IMG/VR virus record: IMGVR_UViG_3300009528_000007
Span: 1 to 50,163 of that record
Length of the DNA stretch: 50,163 nucleotides
Origin: a virus
Reading direction: 5' to 3' (one strand)
The notes beneath the pieces were generated by a model. It saw nothing but the letters and a program-made list of their open reading frames with translations. It did not search any database and was not told the origin of the DNA. A program made the position numbers and the translations under genes. Each line of letters begins with the position of its first letter. The stretch's first letter is position 1. Shown one piece after another: positions 27,953 through 36,034 of this stretch.

Positions 27953-28885
27953 ATGGCGATAATTAGACTAGGTTTTGATACCACAAGCAATAAAGACTTA
28001 CTAAAAACTGGTGCACTTCGGAAGATTTTTGACAATACCGTCCGTGAAGCTAAGACTGAATATCAGGTTCTTTGTAAAGACCTGAAAACTTCAGATGAGT
28101 ATGAACGTGACCAAGAAATGTCAGGTCTCGTAGAGGCTGTCGAGATTTCTGAGGGTCAAAATATTCCTATCCAAGCCCCTGCTTTGGGTGAATCTAAAAC
28201 ATACACTCAGAGGCGGTTTGCTGCTGGATTCAGAATGACTCACAGTTTTGATTATTTTAATAAGTATTCATTTTGGAAAAGGTGGGCAAGAGACCTCGGA
28301 AAAATTCAGAAGGAATCCAAAGACATCGAAATTGCAACTATGTTCAACGATCCAGACAGCACAACTCTAACTTGTGGAACTGGATTTGATGGCAATGCGA
28401 TTGCCGATGCCACGCATGATAACCCAAGTGCTGCCGTAGCGACTTATAACAACTATGGTAACGCTGCCATGAGTATCACTTCTATTCAGAATGCAAGATA
28501 CTATTTTGCTACCCTGAAAGATGCTAATGGCAAATGGGTGGGTGCAATTCCAACTGTACTCTACTACGAACCGACTTTGCATTTTACTGCGAATGAGATT
28601 TTTGGTAGTGAACTGAAGGCTCATGAATTGTCAAATACTATTAATGTTCTCGGTGATATGAATTTAAAGCTCTTTGAATACCATCGACTTACAACTACAA
28701 CTCACTGGGGTTTAGCGGCTCCAAATGATCCAGATTACGATTTCAATGTTTTTACAAGTATGGAACCAATTTTCGTGACTCGCGATGCTCCGGATAATAC
28801 ACTTGATAAGATTAACATTTCACTTCAGTATTTCACGTACGGATGGGGCGATCCTAGATTGCTCTATGTTGGATATGGTGCATAA
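27953..28885 (+). CDS. Major capsid protein (HK97 fold)
   Basis: 310 aa. A helical N-terminal arm, the segment RFAAGFRMTHSFDYFNKYSF (spine/E-loop region), then A-domain sequence WVGAIPTVLYYEPTLHFTAN, and the C-terminal strands ISLQYFTYGWGDPRLLYVGY. These fit HK97-like capsid proteins of podoviruses. Gene order decoration-capsid followed by strong terminators supports high expression. Confidence 0.82.
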   Translation: MAIIRLGFDTTSNKDLLKTGALRKIFDNTVREAKTEYQVLCKDLKTSDEYERDQEMSGLVEAVEISEGQNIPIQAPALGESKTYTQRRFAAGFRMTHSFDYFNKYSFWKRWARDLGKIQKESKDIEIATMFNDPDSTTLTCGTGFDGNAIADATHDNPSAAVATYNNYGNAAMSITSIQNARYYFATLKDANGKWVGAIPTVLYYEPTLHFTANEIFGSELKAHELSNTINVLGDMNLKLFEYHRLTTTTHWGLAAPNDPDYDFNVFTSMEPIFVTRDAPDNTLDKINISLQYFTYGWGDPRLLYVGYGA

Positions 28886-28898
28886 GTTTTTGTTGAAA

Positions 28899-28939
28899 AT
28901 TTACGTATGCAAGATGCGTAAATAGATTTTGATTTTTAA
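28899..28939 (+). terminator. Rho-independent terminator after the capsid gene
   Basis: ATTTACG / CGTAAAT (28899-28905/28917-28923), a perfect 7-bp stem, followed by a T-rich run (agattttgattttt). Confidence 0.65.
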
Positions 28940-28974
28940 GGGGACTCGACCAAATCTTAATCGGTTGGGTCTCC
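28940..28974 (+). terminator. Second stem-loop after the capsid gene
   Basis: GGGGACTCGACC pairs fully with GGTTGGGTCTCC (12 bp including wobbles) around an 11-base loop. A short T-poor tail follows. Tandem with the terminator at 28899. Confidence 0.65.
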
Positions 28975-29036
28975 TTCAACCTATTATTCTTTGAGGAGGA
29001 TGGTTTTGGTTGGAAAGAAAATAGGAGAAAAATAAA

Positions 29037-31556
29037 ATGGCTAAAATAAGTGATATTTCGGGTGCAAGCAATATTTGGCTTGGCTCGAAATCAAACACAC
29101 AACAGGGAATAGTTTATATTCCCGCAAGCAGCGTGGCTGGTAGTGGAACTGCTGACAAGCCTGGGCTGCTTTTTCTTGAAGCTGTAGATAGTACTGGTAC
29201 TATGCAAGATGGTTTATACCTCTGGGCAGATAGTTCGGACAAACTTCGCTATAGTTCTACGTATCCTACAGATGAAGATGGCTCTGGAGACCCACTTGAT
29301 AATACTGCAACTAGTGCCATGGTCAACAAACAGTTAAGTAATCTTGGTACTGTTGCTATTAATACTAGTATTCAATCTGATGGCGACCTTGCTGATGACC
29401 TTGGTGACGCTTCGTATCAATGGGTATCTCTTTATGCAAGAGATTTGTACCTGAATTCTACCGCTACGATGAAAGGTGGAACTGGTGGCAAGATTAATGT
29501 TGTTGGTATAATGGAATTTGGTGCTAGTGGCGGTGATGCTGGTAATGCTGATATTGTATGGCACGCTCACACTGATACTAATTTTATCACATTTGACGAA
29601 GATGAAGAAGCTCTAACATTTGAAGATGATACTATTCTGAAATTTGGTACTGGGAATGACATACAATTTATGTCAGATGGTACTGATTTAACTATTGTTG
29701 GTCGTGCTGACGATGTGAAAATCATTTCTGGTGTTAGTCAAGATATAGATTGGATTTGGGAAAGCAAAACAGGTACAGGAAAAGATATTGGCTGGGTAGC
29801 TGATATTTATACATTTCAAATTACCGATGGTACTATTTTTCAGATTGGTGGTAGTGCGGTAGATACGATTACTGATGGTTTTCAGATCATATTTGATGGT
29901 AGTGAAACATTGAATATTGACCCTGTTAGTGGTCATGCGAATGACGTAGTTAGGATTGGCGAGAGTGTTGTTGCAGATTTTTATCTTGATGGTGCTAGTT
30001 ACGACATAAATTGGGACGGCTCTGAAAGTGAACTTGTTTTTAATGATAGTGCTAAACTTGTATTTGGAGGTTCTGCTGGTGCTGGAACCGATGACCTCAT
30101 TATTGCATCTGGAGGGGACGTAACTAATGTTACATTTGGTGCTACTACCAATAGCATAGTAGTGCAATCTTATGCGTCGCAAACCGTTGCTGCCCTAGAC
30201 TTTGATAATGATACGGCTGAATGGGCTGGGGCTAATGATGTTGGATTACTACATATTAGATCTGACGCTGCTTTAGGTAATGCTGGTGCTAGTTTATTCT
30301 ACATTGACAATAGTGGAAAACCCATCGGTTCGGCAGAAGGCTTTATGGTGCGGTGGATTGACGGTTCATCTAATACGTCAGGTACTTATGCCGCAGAGAT
30401 GTTTTCAAATGCTAACCACTTTCTGAAAATACATACTGGTGCGGTTGGAGTTACACCCTTAACCATAACACCACATACTGCCGCAACTGCTGCTGGTATT
30501 TTTGTTGATGGAACTACGGGTACTTGGGTTGGTGGTACCGATATAGGATTAGTTGATATTGATAGTGATGGCTCATTGGTTGCGGGGGCAAATTTACTTC
30601 GTGTAGACCAAGCTGGTGCACAAGCTGCTGCAAGTTATGTATGTGAACTTATCGCTAGTGGAACCCTTGCTAATGCAACGGAAGGTAATGTTTTACGAAT
30701 AATTGATAGCGGGACTCCCACTACTGGAACGTCTTATGCAACTTATGTTAATTCGACAGCTAGTAATGCGATGAAGCTAGAGACTGCTGCTGCTGCTAAG
30801 ACAGCCTTGACCATAGAGTGTGCTACTAATGCGACTGCTTCTGGTCTTATTATGGATGGTACGGCTAATAACTATCTCGGTGGTGCTGACACTGGTTTAC
30901 TTCATGTTATGAATGATACCGTAGCGACAGACAATGCTTCTACTTTGTTATTTATTGACTGTGCGGTGCAGCCTAAGGCTGGTCAGACTGGTGCTTGTGC
31001 AAGGTTTATTCAAAGTACAGGTAATGCTCGGACAGATGGTTGGTTAGTGGAGATTGCTGCCATAACGACTGGTGGAGCACTGAGAGTAAATACTGGTATT
31101 GTTACTTTTGATGAAAGCCTAAGTGTTGGAACTACTCTTGGCGTTACTGGTGCTGCTACTTTTGCTCTTGGACAACAGACTTCTGCTACTGCAAGAACTA
31201 GTAATGATACCGCTGGTAGTGGAACGTCTCAGATTGCTGCTGGCGAAGGTTATATTGCGGTTACTTCTAGTGGTGATGCTGATGACCATATAGTGTTACC
31301 TGCCCCCGTGGTTGGAAATGTTATATGGCTTTATGTTGGTGCCACTGGTTATGAGTTGTCGGTTCATGCTACTAATTGTACGACTATTACTCTTAATGGT
31401 GCTGCTGCTACAAGTGATCATGCCTCAAGTTCTGTTGCTGCAAATACTCTTGTTAGATGTGTTTGCCCTGTTGCTAATAAGTGGATAGCTACTGGTTATG
31501 GCACTGATGGTACCGAAGGCCCGCTAGAAGCTGCTACAAGTTGTTCTGCTTCTTAA
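29037..31556 (+). CDS. Large beta-rich virion appendage protein (839 aa)
   Basis: A long Gly/Ala/Ser/Thr/Asp-rich beta sequence, low in Lys/Arg and Cys-poor, typical of extended beta-helical fibres or head appendages. The N-terminus (MAKISDISGASNIWLGSKSN) resembles virion-attachment starts. Repeated blocks such as GLLHI-DNDTAEWAGANDVG recur. The C-terminus (LPAPVVGNVIWLYVGATG) looks like a compact trimer-type tip. Probably a head or tail fibre; receptor unknown. Confidence 0.68.
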   Translation: MAKISDISGASNIWLGSKSNTQQGIVYIPASSVAGSGTADKPGLLFLEAVDSTGTMQDGLYLWADSSDKLRYSSTYPTDEDGSGDPLDNTATSAMVNKQLSNLGTVAINTSIQSDGDLADDLGDASYQWVSLYARDLYLNSTATMKGGTGGKINVVGIMEFGASGGDAGNADIVWHAHTDTNFITFDEDEEALTFEDDTILKFGTGNDIQFMSDGTDLTIVGRADDVKIISGVSQDIDWIWESKTGTGKDIGWVADIYTFQITDGTIFQIGGSAVDTITDGFQIIFDGSETLNIDPVSGHANDVVRIGESVVADFYLDGASYDINWDGSESELVFNDSAKLVFGGSAGAGTDDLIIASGGDVTNVTFGATTNSIVVQSYASQTVAALDFDNDTAEWAGANDVGLLHIRSDAALGNAGASLFYIDNSGKPIGSAEGFMVRWIDGSSNTSGTYAAEMFSNANHFLKIHTGAVGVTPLTITPHTAATAAGIFVDGTTGTWVGGTDIGLVDIDSDGSLVAGANLLRVDQAGAQAAASYVCELIASGTLANATEGNVLRIIDSGTPTTGTSYATYVNSTASNAMKLETAAAAKTALTIECATNATASGLIMDGTANNYLGGADTGLLHVMNDTVATDNASTLLFIDCAVQPKAGQTGACARFIQSTGNARTDGWLVEIAAITTGGALRVNTGIVTFDESLSVGTTLGVTGAATFALGQQTSATARTSNDTAGSGTSQIAAGEGYIAVTSSGDADDHIVLPAPVVGNVIWLYVGATGYELSVHATNCTTITLNGAAATSDHASSSVAANTLVRCVCPVANKWIATGYGTDGTEGPLEAATSCSAS

Positions 31557-31573
31557 TATTGATTTTTCAGGGT

Positions 31574-31600
31574 GGGGACGAGAGTCCCCTCCCTTTTCTC
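31574..31600 (+). terminator. Rho-independent-type terminator
   Basis: GGGGAC-GAGA-GTCCCC (31574-31589) followed by TCCCTTTTCTC. It lies after the appendage gene and excludes a longer start for the next gene. Confidence 0.68.
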
Positions 31601-31607
31601 AAGAGAA

Positions 31608-32150
31608 ATGACAGAGCATAGGGATATCAATAAGATAATTATTATTGGAATGGGGTCTAGTTGGAAAAAAGCTCCGATGGAAGGCGAGACTTGGAGTCTT
31701 AACAATATGTTATCGAGCAGGCCCGTAAAACTTTTGTTTCTTATGCACGACATTGACTTACTTCTTAAAGAAGGTTTACACGATACCGAAGAAATAATAG
31801 AAAATGTAAACAAACTCGGCATCCCAGTAATGACTCTTAAAGAGTATCCTTACTTACCAACTGCAATAATATTTCCAGTAGATGATATGCACTCTAATTA
31901 TTATACTTGTAGTTTTGCCTACATGATAGCTTATGCTGTTCATAAGGGGGCAACTGCAATAGATATATATGGAGTGCCGTTGGTTAATAAATTAGAGTAT
32001 AGAGAACAAAGAGCTTGTGTGGAATACTGGATAGGTTACGCTAGGGGCAGGGGGATAGAGGTTAATATTTTTGGACTAACAACTCTTTTTGGTACTGGGT
32101 TGGGCGTAGGTAGGTATGGATACGAGTGGTGTGGGCATTATCAAAAATGA
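31608..32150 (+). CDS. Rossmann-like phage protein (180 aa)
   Basis: Start ATG 31608 (MTEHRDINKIIIIGMGSSWK). It has a GMGSSW loop after the first strand, ETWSLNNML, YPYLPTAIIFPVDD and AYMIAYAVHKGATAIDIYGV. This is a Rossmann-type nucleotide-sugar or cofactor-binding layout seen in other phages' virion modules. Function is unknown, perhaps modification of a fibre or of sugar. ATGA overlap with the methyltransferase. Confidence 0.62.
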   Translation: MTEHRDINKIIIIGMGSSWKKAPMEGETWSLNNMLSSRPVKLLFLMHDIDLLLKEGLHDTEEIIENVNKLGIPVMTLKEYPYLPTAIIFPVDDMHSNYYTCSFAYMIAYAVHKGATAIDIYGVPLVNKLEYREQRACVEYWIGYARGRGIEVNIFGLTTLFGTGLGVGRYGYEWCGHYQK

Positions 32151-32998
32151 ATTGTATTTTGTGCGGTGAAAAGAAATTAGAAGTATTAACTAGGAAGTTA
32201 CGAAATAATGAACCTGGGATTGTGCGGTATTGTCCAGAATGTGATTTAGGGATACTTGAGGACAATTTAAGTCCCGAAGAAATACGTAGGTGGTATGAAG
32301 GTGATTATCGAAAAAGCCACAAATTAATGCCCGATAAAGAGTATGCTGATTATCAAATACAGCGTGTCAATCTTTTAATGCCATATCTTAATATGAATAC
32401 GGTACTTTTAGATGTGGGCTGTTCAGGGGGGCATTTCCTTAGAGCGGTTCAATCCTTTGTGAAAAAAGCTGTTGGGGTTGATTGCGATTCAACTACTGTA
32501 ATACCAGGCGAATTGTTTGATGTTATTACAGTAATGCACGTTTTAGAGCATACATACGACCCGATTAGTTTTTTAGAGATGATTAAGGAAAACCTAAAAC
32601 CGAATGGGATGGTTTATATAGAAGTCCCAAATATGAATGATATAATCAATGTAGTCTATGGGAGTGAAGGGTTTAAGGATGTTCTTTTCCATAGAGCACA
32701 TAGATGGTATTTTACGCCGAAATCGTTGGCGAAGACAATGGAGAAAGTTGGTTTTTCGGGGACACTTCTTTTCTTAAATATGTATAATGTGCTGAATCAC
32801 ATGAGTTGGGCTTCAACAGATAAGCCGATAGATACAAAACGGGCAATTGGGAAACCGATTCTCCCTATGGTAGAGGATGTTCCTGAAGATATCAAACATG
32901 ATCTACAAGAATGGATTATTGATGTTAATACAACCTATGGGAATATCTTGTCAACACATGGTATTTCTGGGGAGATAGGTTTTATTGGATATGACTAA
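32147..32998 (+). CDS. SAM-dependent methyltransferase with N-terminal zinc ribbon (283 aa)
   Basis: CILCGEKK and CPEC (residues 3-36) form a zinc ribbon. A class I MTase core follows: VLLDVGCSGGHFL (SAM motif I) and FDVITVMHVLEHTYDPISFL, the sugar-methyltransferase-like motif. The order resembles methyltransferases that act on carbohydrates. Coupled to the Rossmann-like gene, so the pair may decorate a surface sugar or virion protein. The target is not known. Confidence 0.78.
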   Translation: MNCILCGEKKLEVLTRKLRNNEPGIVRYCPECDLGILEDNLSPEEIRRWYEGDYRKSHKLMPDKEYADYQIQRVNLLMPYLNMNTVLLDVGCSGGHFLRAVQSFVKKAVGVDCDSTTVIPGELFDVITVMHVLEHTYDPISFLEMIKENLKPNGMVYIEVPNMNDIINVVYGSEGFKDVLFHRAHRWYFTPKSLAKTMEKVGFSGTLLFLNMYNVLNHMSWASTDKPIDTKRAIGKPILPMVEDVPEDIKHDLQEWIIDVNTTYGNILSTHGISGEIGFIGYD

Positions 32999-33018
32999 AG
33001 AGCCTTCGGGCTTTAAAA
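32998..33018 (+). terminator. Small UUCG stem-loop terminator
   Basis: AAAGAGCC-TTCG-GGCTTT followed by AAAATATT. The UUCG tetraloop makes it stable although short. Confidence 0.55.
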
Positions 33019-33038
33019 TATTATAGGAGGTTTCATTT

Positions 33039-33326
33039 ATGTCTGAAGAAATTAAATTCAGTCCCAGTGAGGAGGCTACGAGAGTCAAGGCTCAGTTTGA
33101 TAAGCTGGTTGACCAAAGAGACCAGTTGATGAAACAAAGGTCTGAGGTTGATCGAGCACTCAATGAGATTGGGACTGGGATATTAAGACTTCAAGGGGCT
33201 TATGAGATGGCAATGAGGATTCTGGGGAAAGATACTGCTGGCAATGAGCTAGTTGTTCCCCCAAGTCCTGGGAAAGAGAAACAAAAACCAGAAGAAACAA
33301 TACCTGGCAAAAAGAAAAAGAAGTAA
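33039..33326 (+). CDS. Coiled-coil virion-module protein (95 aa)
   Basis: Starts MSEEIKFSPSEEATRVKAQF; heptad-rich (FDKLVDQRDQLMKQRSEVDR), with a Pro/Lys tail (KKKKK). AGGAGG precedes ATG 33039. Possibly a head or tail accessory. Confidence 0.62.
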   Translation: MSEEIKFSPSEEATRVKAQFDKLVDQRDQLMKQRSEVDRALNEIGTGILRLQGAYEMAMRILGKDTAGNELVVPPSPGKEKQKPEETIPGKKKKK

Positions 33327-33373
33327 TTCTTTTTCACTAATTTAATTGCTTTTACCGTACGGCGAAAGCACAA

Positions 33374-33396
33374 GAATCGCCCTCACTAAAGGGGGT
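33374..33396 (+). promoter_or_regulatory. T3-type phage promoter-like sequence
   Basis: CCCTCACTAAAGGG (33380-33393) matches 14 consecutive bases of the T3 RNA polymerase promoter core, and AAT-like bases precede it. It lies about 60 bases upstream of a structural gene. No T3/T7-like polymerase gene is present, so use is doubtful. Confidence 0.35.
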
Positions 33397-33454
33397 ACGT
33401 GTACTGTCTAACTACGTCTAGCCATGGCGTGTATGAGACGAAAAGGAGGATAAC

Positions 33455-34033
33455 ATGGCAAATTCAATAGAAACCAAGTCCAAATTATGGATTTTAAACA
33501 CAAGCGAGCTTATTTCGGCAGCCCCTATCTGCATTCACAAGGTTCAGATGATAGTAAACGCAACGAGCGATGTGGGGACTTTTTATTCTTTATTTGGCAG
33601 CACGGCGACAGACCACGATAATTATTTTACAAACCTGACGTTTAATGCTAATACTTACACAATTCTCGATGCGGCTACTGGTAACAAATGGACTAATATT
33701 GCTGCCAATGATTGGGTTCATATCACCGAATGTAGTATAGCGGCTAATGATGGATGGTGGTATCTCAAGACCGATGGTGGTGATAGTACTTTTGATATAG
33801 AACATACTACTCTAGTACGTGGTGTTGCTAGGGTTCTTACTGCTGGGACTAGTGCTACTGCCAGAATAAGAACGTATACTCCCGAAATATGCATGAAGGT
33901 AATTGCAGATAATATTTCTACACTTTCTCATCCAGTGCCATTGGACTGGGGAGATAAGGGAAGATGGTTTGAGAACCTTTCATATCTACAGGGGTCTAGC
34001 GATACTCACGAAATTTACCTTTATATCAAATAA
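33455..34033 (+). CDS. Virion structural protein (192 aa)
   Basis: Starts MANSIETKSKLWILNTSELI; beta-rich with Thr/Asn/Ala (FTNLTFNANTYTILDAATG). AAAAGGAGG precedes ATG 33455. Position before connector genes suggests a minor head or tail protein. Unrecognised family. Confidence 0.62.
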   Translation: MANSIETKSKLWILNTSELISAAPICIHKVQMIVNATSDVGTFYSLFGSTATDHDNYFTNLTFNANTYTILDAATGNKWTNIAANDWVHITECSIAANDGWWYLKTDGGDSTFDIEHTTLVRGVARVLTAGTSATARIRTYTPEICMKVIADNISTLSHPVPLDWGDKGRWFENLSYLQGSSDTHEIYLYIK

Positions 34034-34548
34034 TGGGAAAAAGCACAATTCGCCCTAAACCCCCATCCATGTCACCAGGGGAACACTCAAAGTGGAAGCC
34101 CTGTCGGCTGTGCGGCACAAGGTGGGTAACAGCAGAACTCAAGTTTGATAGTGGCTCAACGCTCCCAGTTGTGGGGGAAACTCTTGAGGGAGCTACTTCT
34201 GGAGATACAGGAGTGGTTACTGAGGTAGAGACTTTAATCTCTGGTGCGTGGGGTGATAGTGATGCGGCTGGATACTTACATGTGGACACGCTCTCGGGTG
34301 ATGATCCCGAGCAGTATTCAATCTTCACAGATGATGAACTCATTAATGGAAGCACAGCGGGCGATAGCTGTTTAACTGCGGATGGTCAAGGGAACATCAA
34401 AATATGGGCGATTTTGTGGCCAAAACGAATGCTCACTAAATTTCGGGGGTTTTGGTATTGTAATGAACACCTCGGGTGGAGGACACGACCCAAGCTAAGA
34501 GACGAGGATAAGCTTATTGTAACAGAAGAGGAGCGGGGCAAGGAATGA
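34033..34548 (+). CDS. Structural protein with zinc site and Ig-like insert (171 aa)
   Basis: CRLCGTRWVT near residue 25, then a Gly/Thr-rich beta insert (VGETLEGATSGDTGVVTEVE) common in phage virion proteins, then CNEHLGWRTRPK. The zinc site may hold the split fold. TAATG overlap with the previous gene. Confidence 0.62.
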   Translation: MGKSTIRPKPPSMSPGEHSKWKPCRLCGTRWVTAELKFDSGSTLPVVGETLEGATSGDTGVVTEVETLISGAWGDSDAAGYLHVDTLSGDDPEQYSIFTDDELINGSTAGDSCLTADGQGNIKIWAILWPKRMLTKFRGFWYCNEHLGWRTRPKLRDEDKLIVTEEERGKE

Positions 34549-34763
34549 AGCGTTTCCCATTAAGTAAAATCAAGTGTGTGTACTGTGAACGCTCGGTACA
34601 TACTTTTGATATGGATAAGCATGGCAGGAAGATTATGGTTGATTATGACGTTTTTTGGTGTCCCAACTGCAAGAAAATCCTCAACCTAAGAGAAATAATC
34701 TTTACAGAAACAAAGGAGGGATTACATGGCAACCCAAACAGGCAAACCTGGAAAGATCTCTAA
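34545..34763 (+). CDS. Small zinc-ribbon protein (72 aa)
   Basis: CVYCERSVHTFDM and CPNCKKIL pairs give a zinc ribbon. ATGA overlap. Inside the virion module, so a small structural or assembly factor. Confidence 0.66.
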   Translation: MKRFPLSKIKCVYCERSVHTFDMDKHGRKIMVDYDVFWCPNCKKILNLREIIFTETKEGLHGNPNRQTWKDL

Positions 34764-34953
34764 AAAGATTAAGTGGACTTGTGATATTTGTGAAGAGAAA
34801 AAGGAATATCCCAAGGACAAGATTTTTAGGATAGGGGACTATCATGAAGTTATCTGTGCAGAGTGTTATGACCGTGGCTTACTCTGGAGTATCAAAGAGG
34901 GCTATAAATGGCGAGGGCAAGTTATTATAGATGCAAAGAGGGGTAAGGCATGA
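34726..34953 (+). CDS. Small zinc-binding protein (75 aa)
   Basis: Starts MATQTGKPGKISKKIKW; CDICEEKKEYP and CAECYDRG pairs, basic ends. AAGGAGG lies upstream inside the previous gene. Overlaps the GroES-like gene start. Confidence 0.66.
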   Translation: MATQTGKPGKISKKIKWTCDICEEKKEYPKDKIFRIGDYHEVICAECYDRGLLWSIKEGYKWRGQVIIDAKRGKA

Positions 34954-35252
34954 AAGACATGAGCATAAAGATAATTCCTTGTGGTAAAAGACTCTTGGTT
35001 CAACTGACTCCTGTCAAGGAGAAGGTGACTAAGGGTGGTATTGTGCTGCCTGATACGCATGGCGAGGAGTCTCGGATTGGCTCGGTTATAGCGGTGGGTG
35101 ATGAGGTTGATAAGAAATTCCAACTTGGGGATAAGATCCTCATTGCGTTCTTCAGCGGCACTCCGCTTCACTTTCCTGATGAGGGTATACTTGATGATAC
35201 AGTGAGGATTATAACGCAGAGTGAAATTATGGGGAAAATTTCAGAGGAGTAA
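34950..35252 (+). CDS. GroES-like co-chaperonin (100 aa)
   Basis: Matches Cpn10: KIIPCGKRLLVQLTPVKEKV, the mobile-loop region TKGGIVLPDTHGEES, GSVIAVGDE, LGDKILIAFF and the final IITQSEIMGKI. Full family length. It probably caps host GroEL to fold the capsid or fibre proteins, as T4 gp31 does. Placement amid structural genes fits. A second start (MSIKI) is three codons in. Confidence 0.88.
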   Translation: MKDMSIKIIPCGKRLLVQLTPVKEKVTKGGIVLPDTHGEESRIGSVIAVGDEVDKKFQLGDKILIAFFSGTPLHFPDEGILDDTVRIITQSEIMGKISEE

Positions 35253-35255
35253 ATT

Positions 35256-35951
35256 ATGAGCGGCACATTCGGCTTTGATGATTTTACTGACTATTTACAG
35301 ATTATGTTTGGGGAAAGAGGGGATTTAACATCCATTGGGGGCGTAAACCTCTATGAAAAATTTATAAATCTAGCTTATATTCGCCTCACAACTCGAAACA
35401 GATTCTGGGGACTAAAAAAGAGTTTTTACTTCCCAGAACTTGAAGTTGACAACAGCGGAACAGACACTACTGACGGAACTGCCTATATCACCACACCCAC
35501 TGATGCCCTGATTATAAGAGAAGTCTGGGATAGCACAAATGATGTGCGGCTAAATAACATTCCGCATAGTAAGTACATTGGATACACGGGTCGTGCTGAT
35601 TCAAGCTCTGAGGGTGAGCCAAAAGAATGGGTAAGGCGGGGTACATATATTTACCTACACCCGACTCCTGATGCTACTTATTCCATGTATGTTTATTACA
35701 GGAAGATTCCTACCATTCTTTCGAGTAGTGCAAAAACTGTCATAGGCACAGAGTGGGATGAGGTGATCTTACAGATGGCTTACATTATAGGAAAAGAGTG
35801 GTTAGGAGAATATGACAAGGCAGGGGCGATGAAGAAAGACCTTGCCGAGAGCTTTGCTGGAATTATAGGAATTTACGATTTAGAAGAGATGGCGAGGCGA
35901 CCAAAGGCCACGCCAGAGAGTATGGCTCTTCTTGATTCTGGATACAAATAA
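35256..35951 (+). CDS. Head-tail connector (adaptor) protein
   Basis: 231 aa. Pattern FGFDDFTDYLQIMFGERGDL, YEKFINLAYIRLTTRNRFWG, a beta centre and a helical end with EWDEVILQMAYIIGKEWLGE matches adaptor/head-completion proteins of short-tailed phages. Followed directly by the hub gene. It would seal the portal after packaging. Confidence 0.66.
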   Translation: MSGTFGFDDFTDYLQIMFGERGDLTSIGGVNLYEKFINLAYIRLTTRNRFWGLKKSFYFPELEVDNSGTDTTDGTAYITTPTDALIIREVWDSTNDVRLNNIPHSKYIGYTGRADSSSEGEPKEWVRRGTYIYLHPTPDATYSMYVYYRKIPTILSSSAKTVIGTEWDEVILQMAYIIGKEWLGEYDKAGAMKKDLAESFAGIIGIYDLEEMARRPKATPESMALLDSGYK

Positions 35952-35986
35952 GGCATCCTTAACCTAGGGGGGTTGCCTACTATATA

Positions 35987-36012
35987 GGGTGAGGAGAGGC
36001 CTCTTCTCACCC
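35987..36012. terminator. 26-nt palindromic hairpin
   Basis: GGGTGAGGAGAGG / CCTCTTCTCACCC is self-complementary throughout (13 bp, one wobble) just before the hub gene. No T-run, so it may be a terminator, an attenuator or an mRNA-processing stem. Confidence 0.5.
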
Positions 36013-36034
36013 CCAATCCTATCAAGGAATTTCA

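Noticed and set aside
29334-30182. Long minus-strand frames inside the appendage gene
   Set aside because: By-product of the biased repeat-rich codon use of the plus-strand gene.
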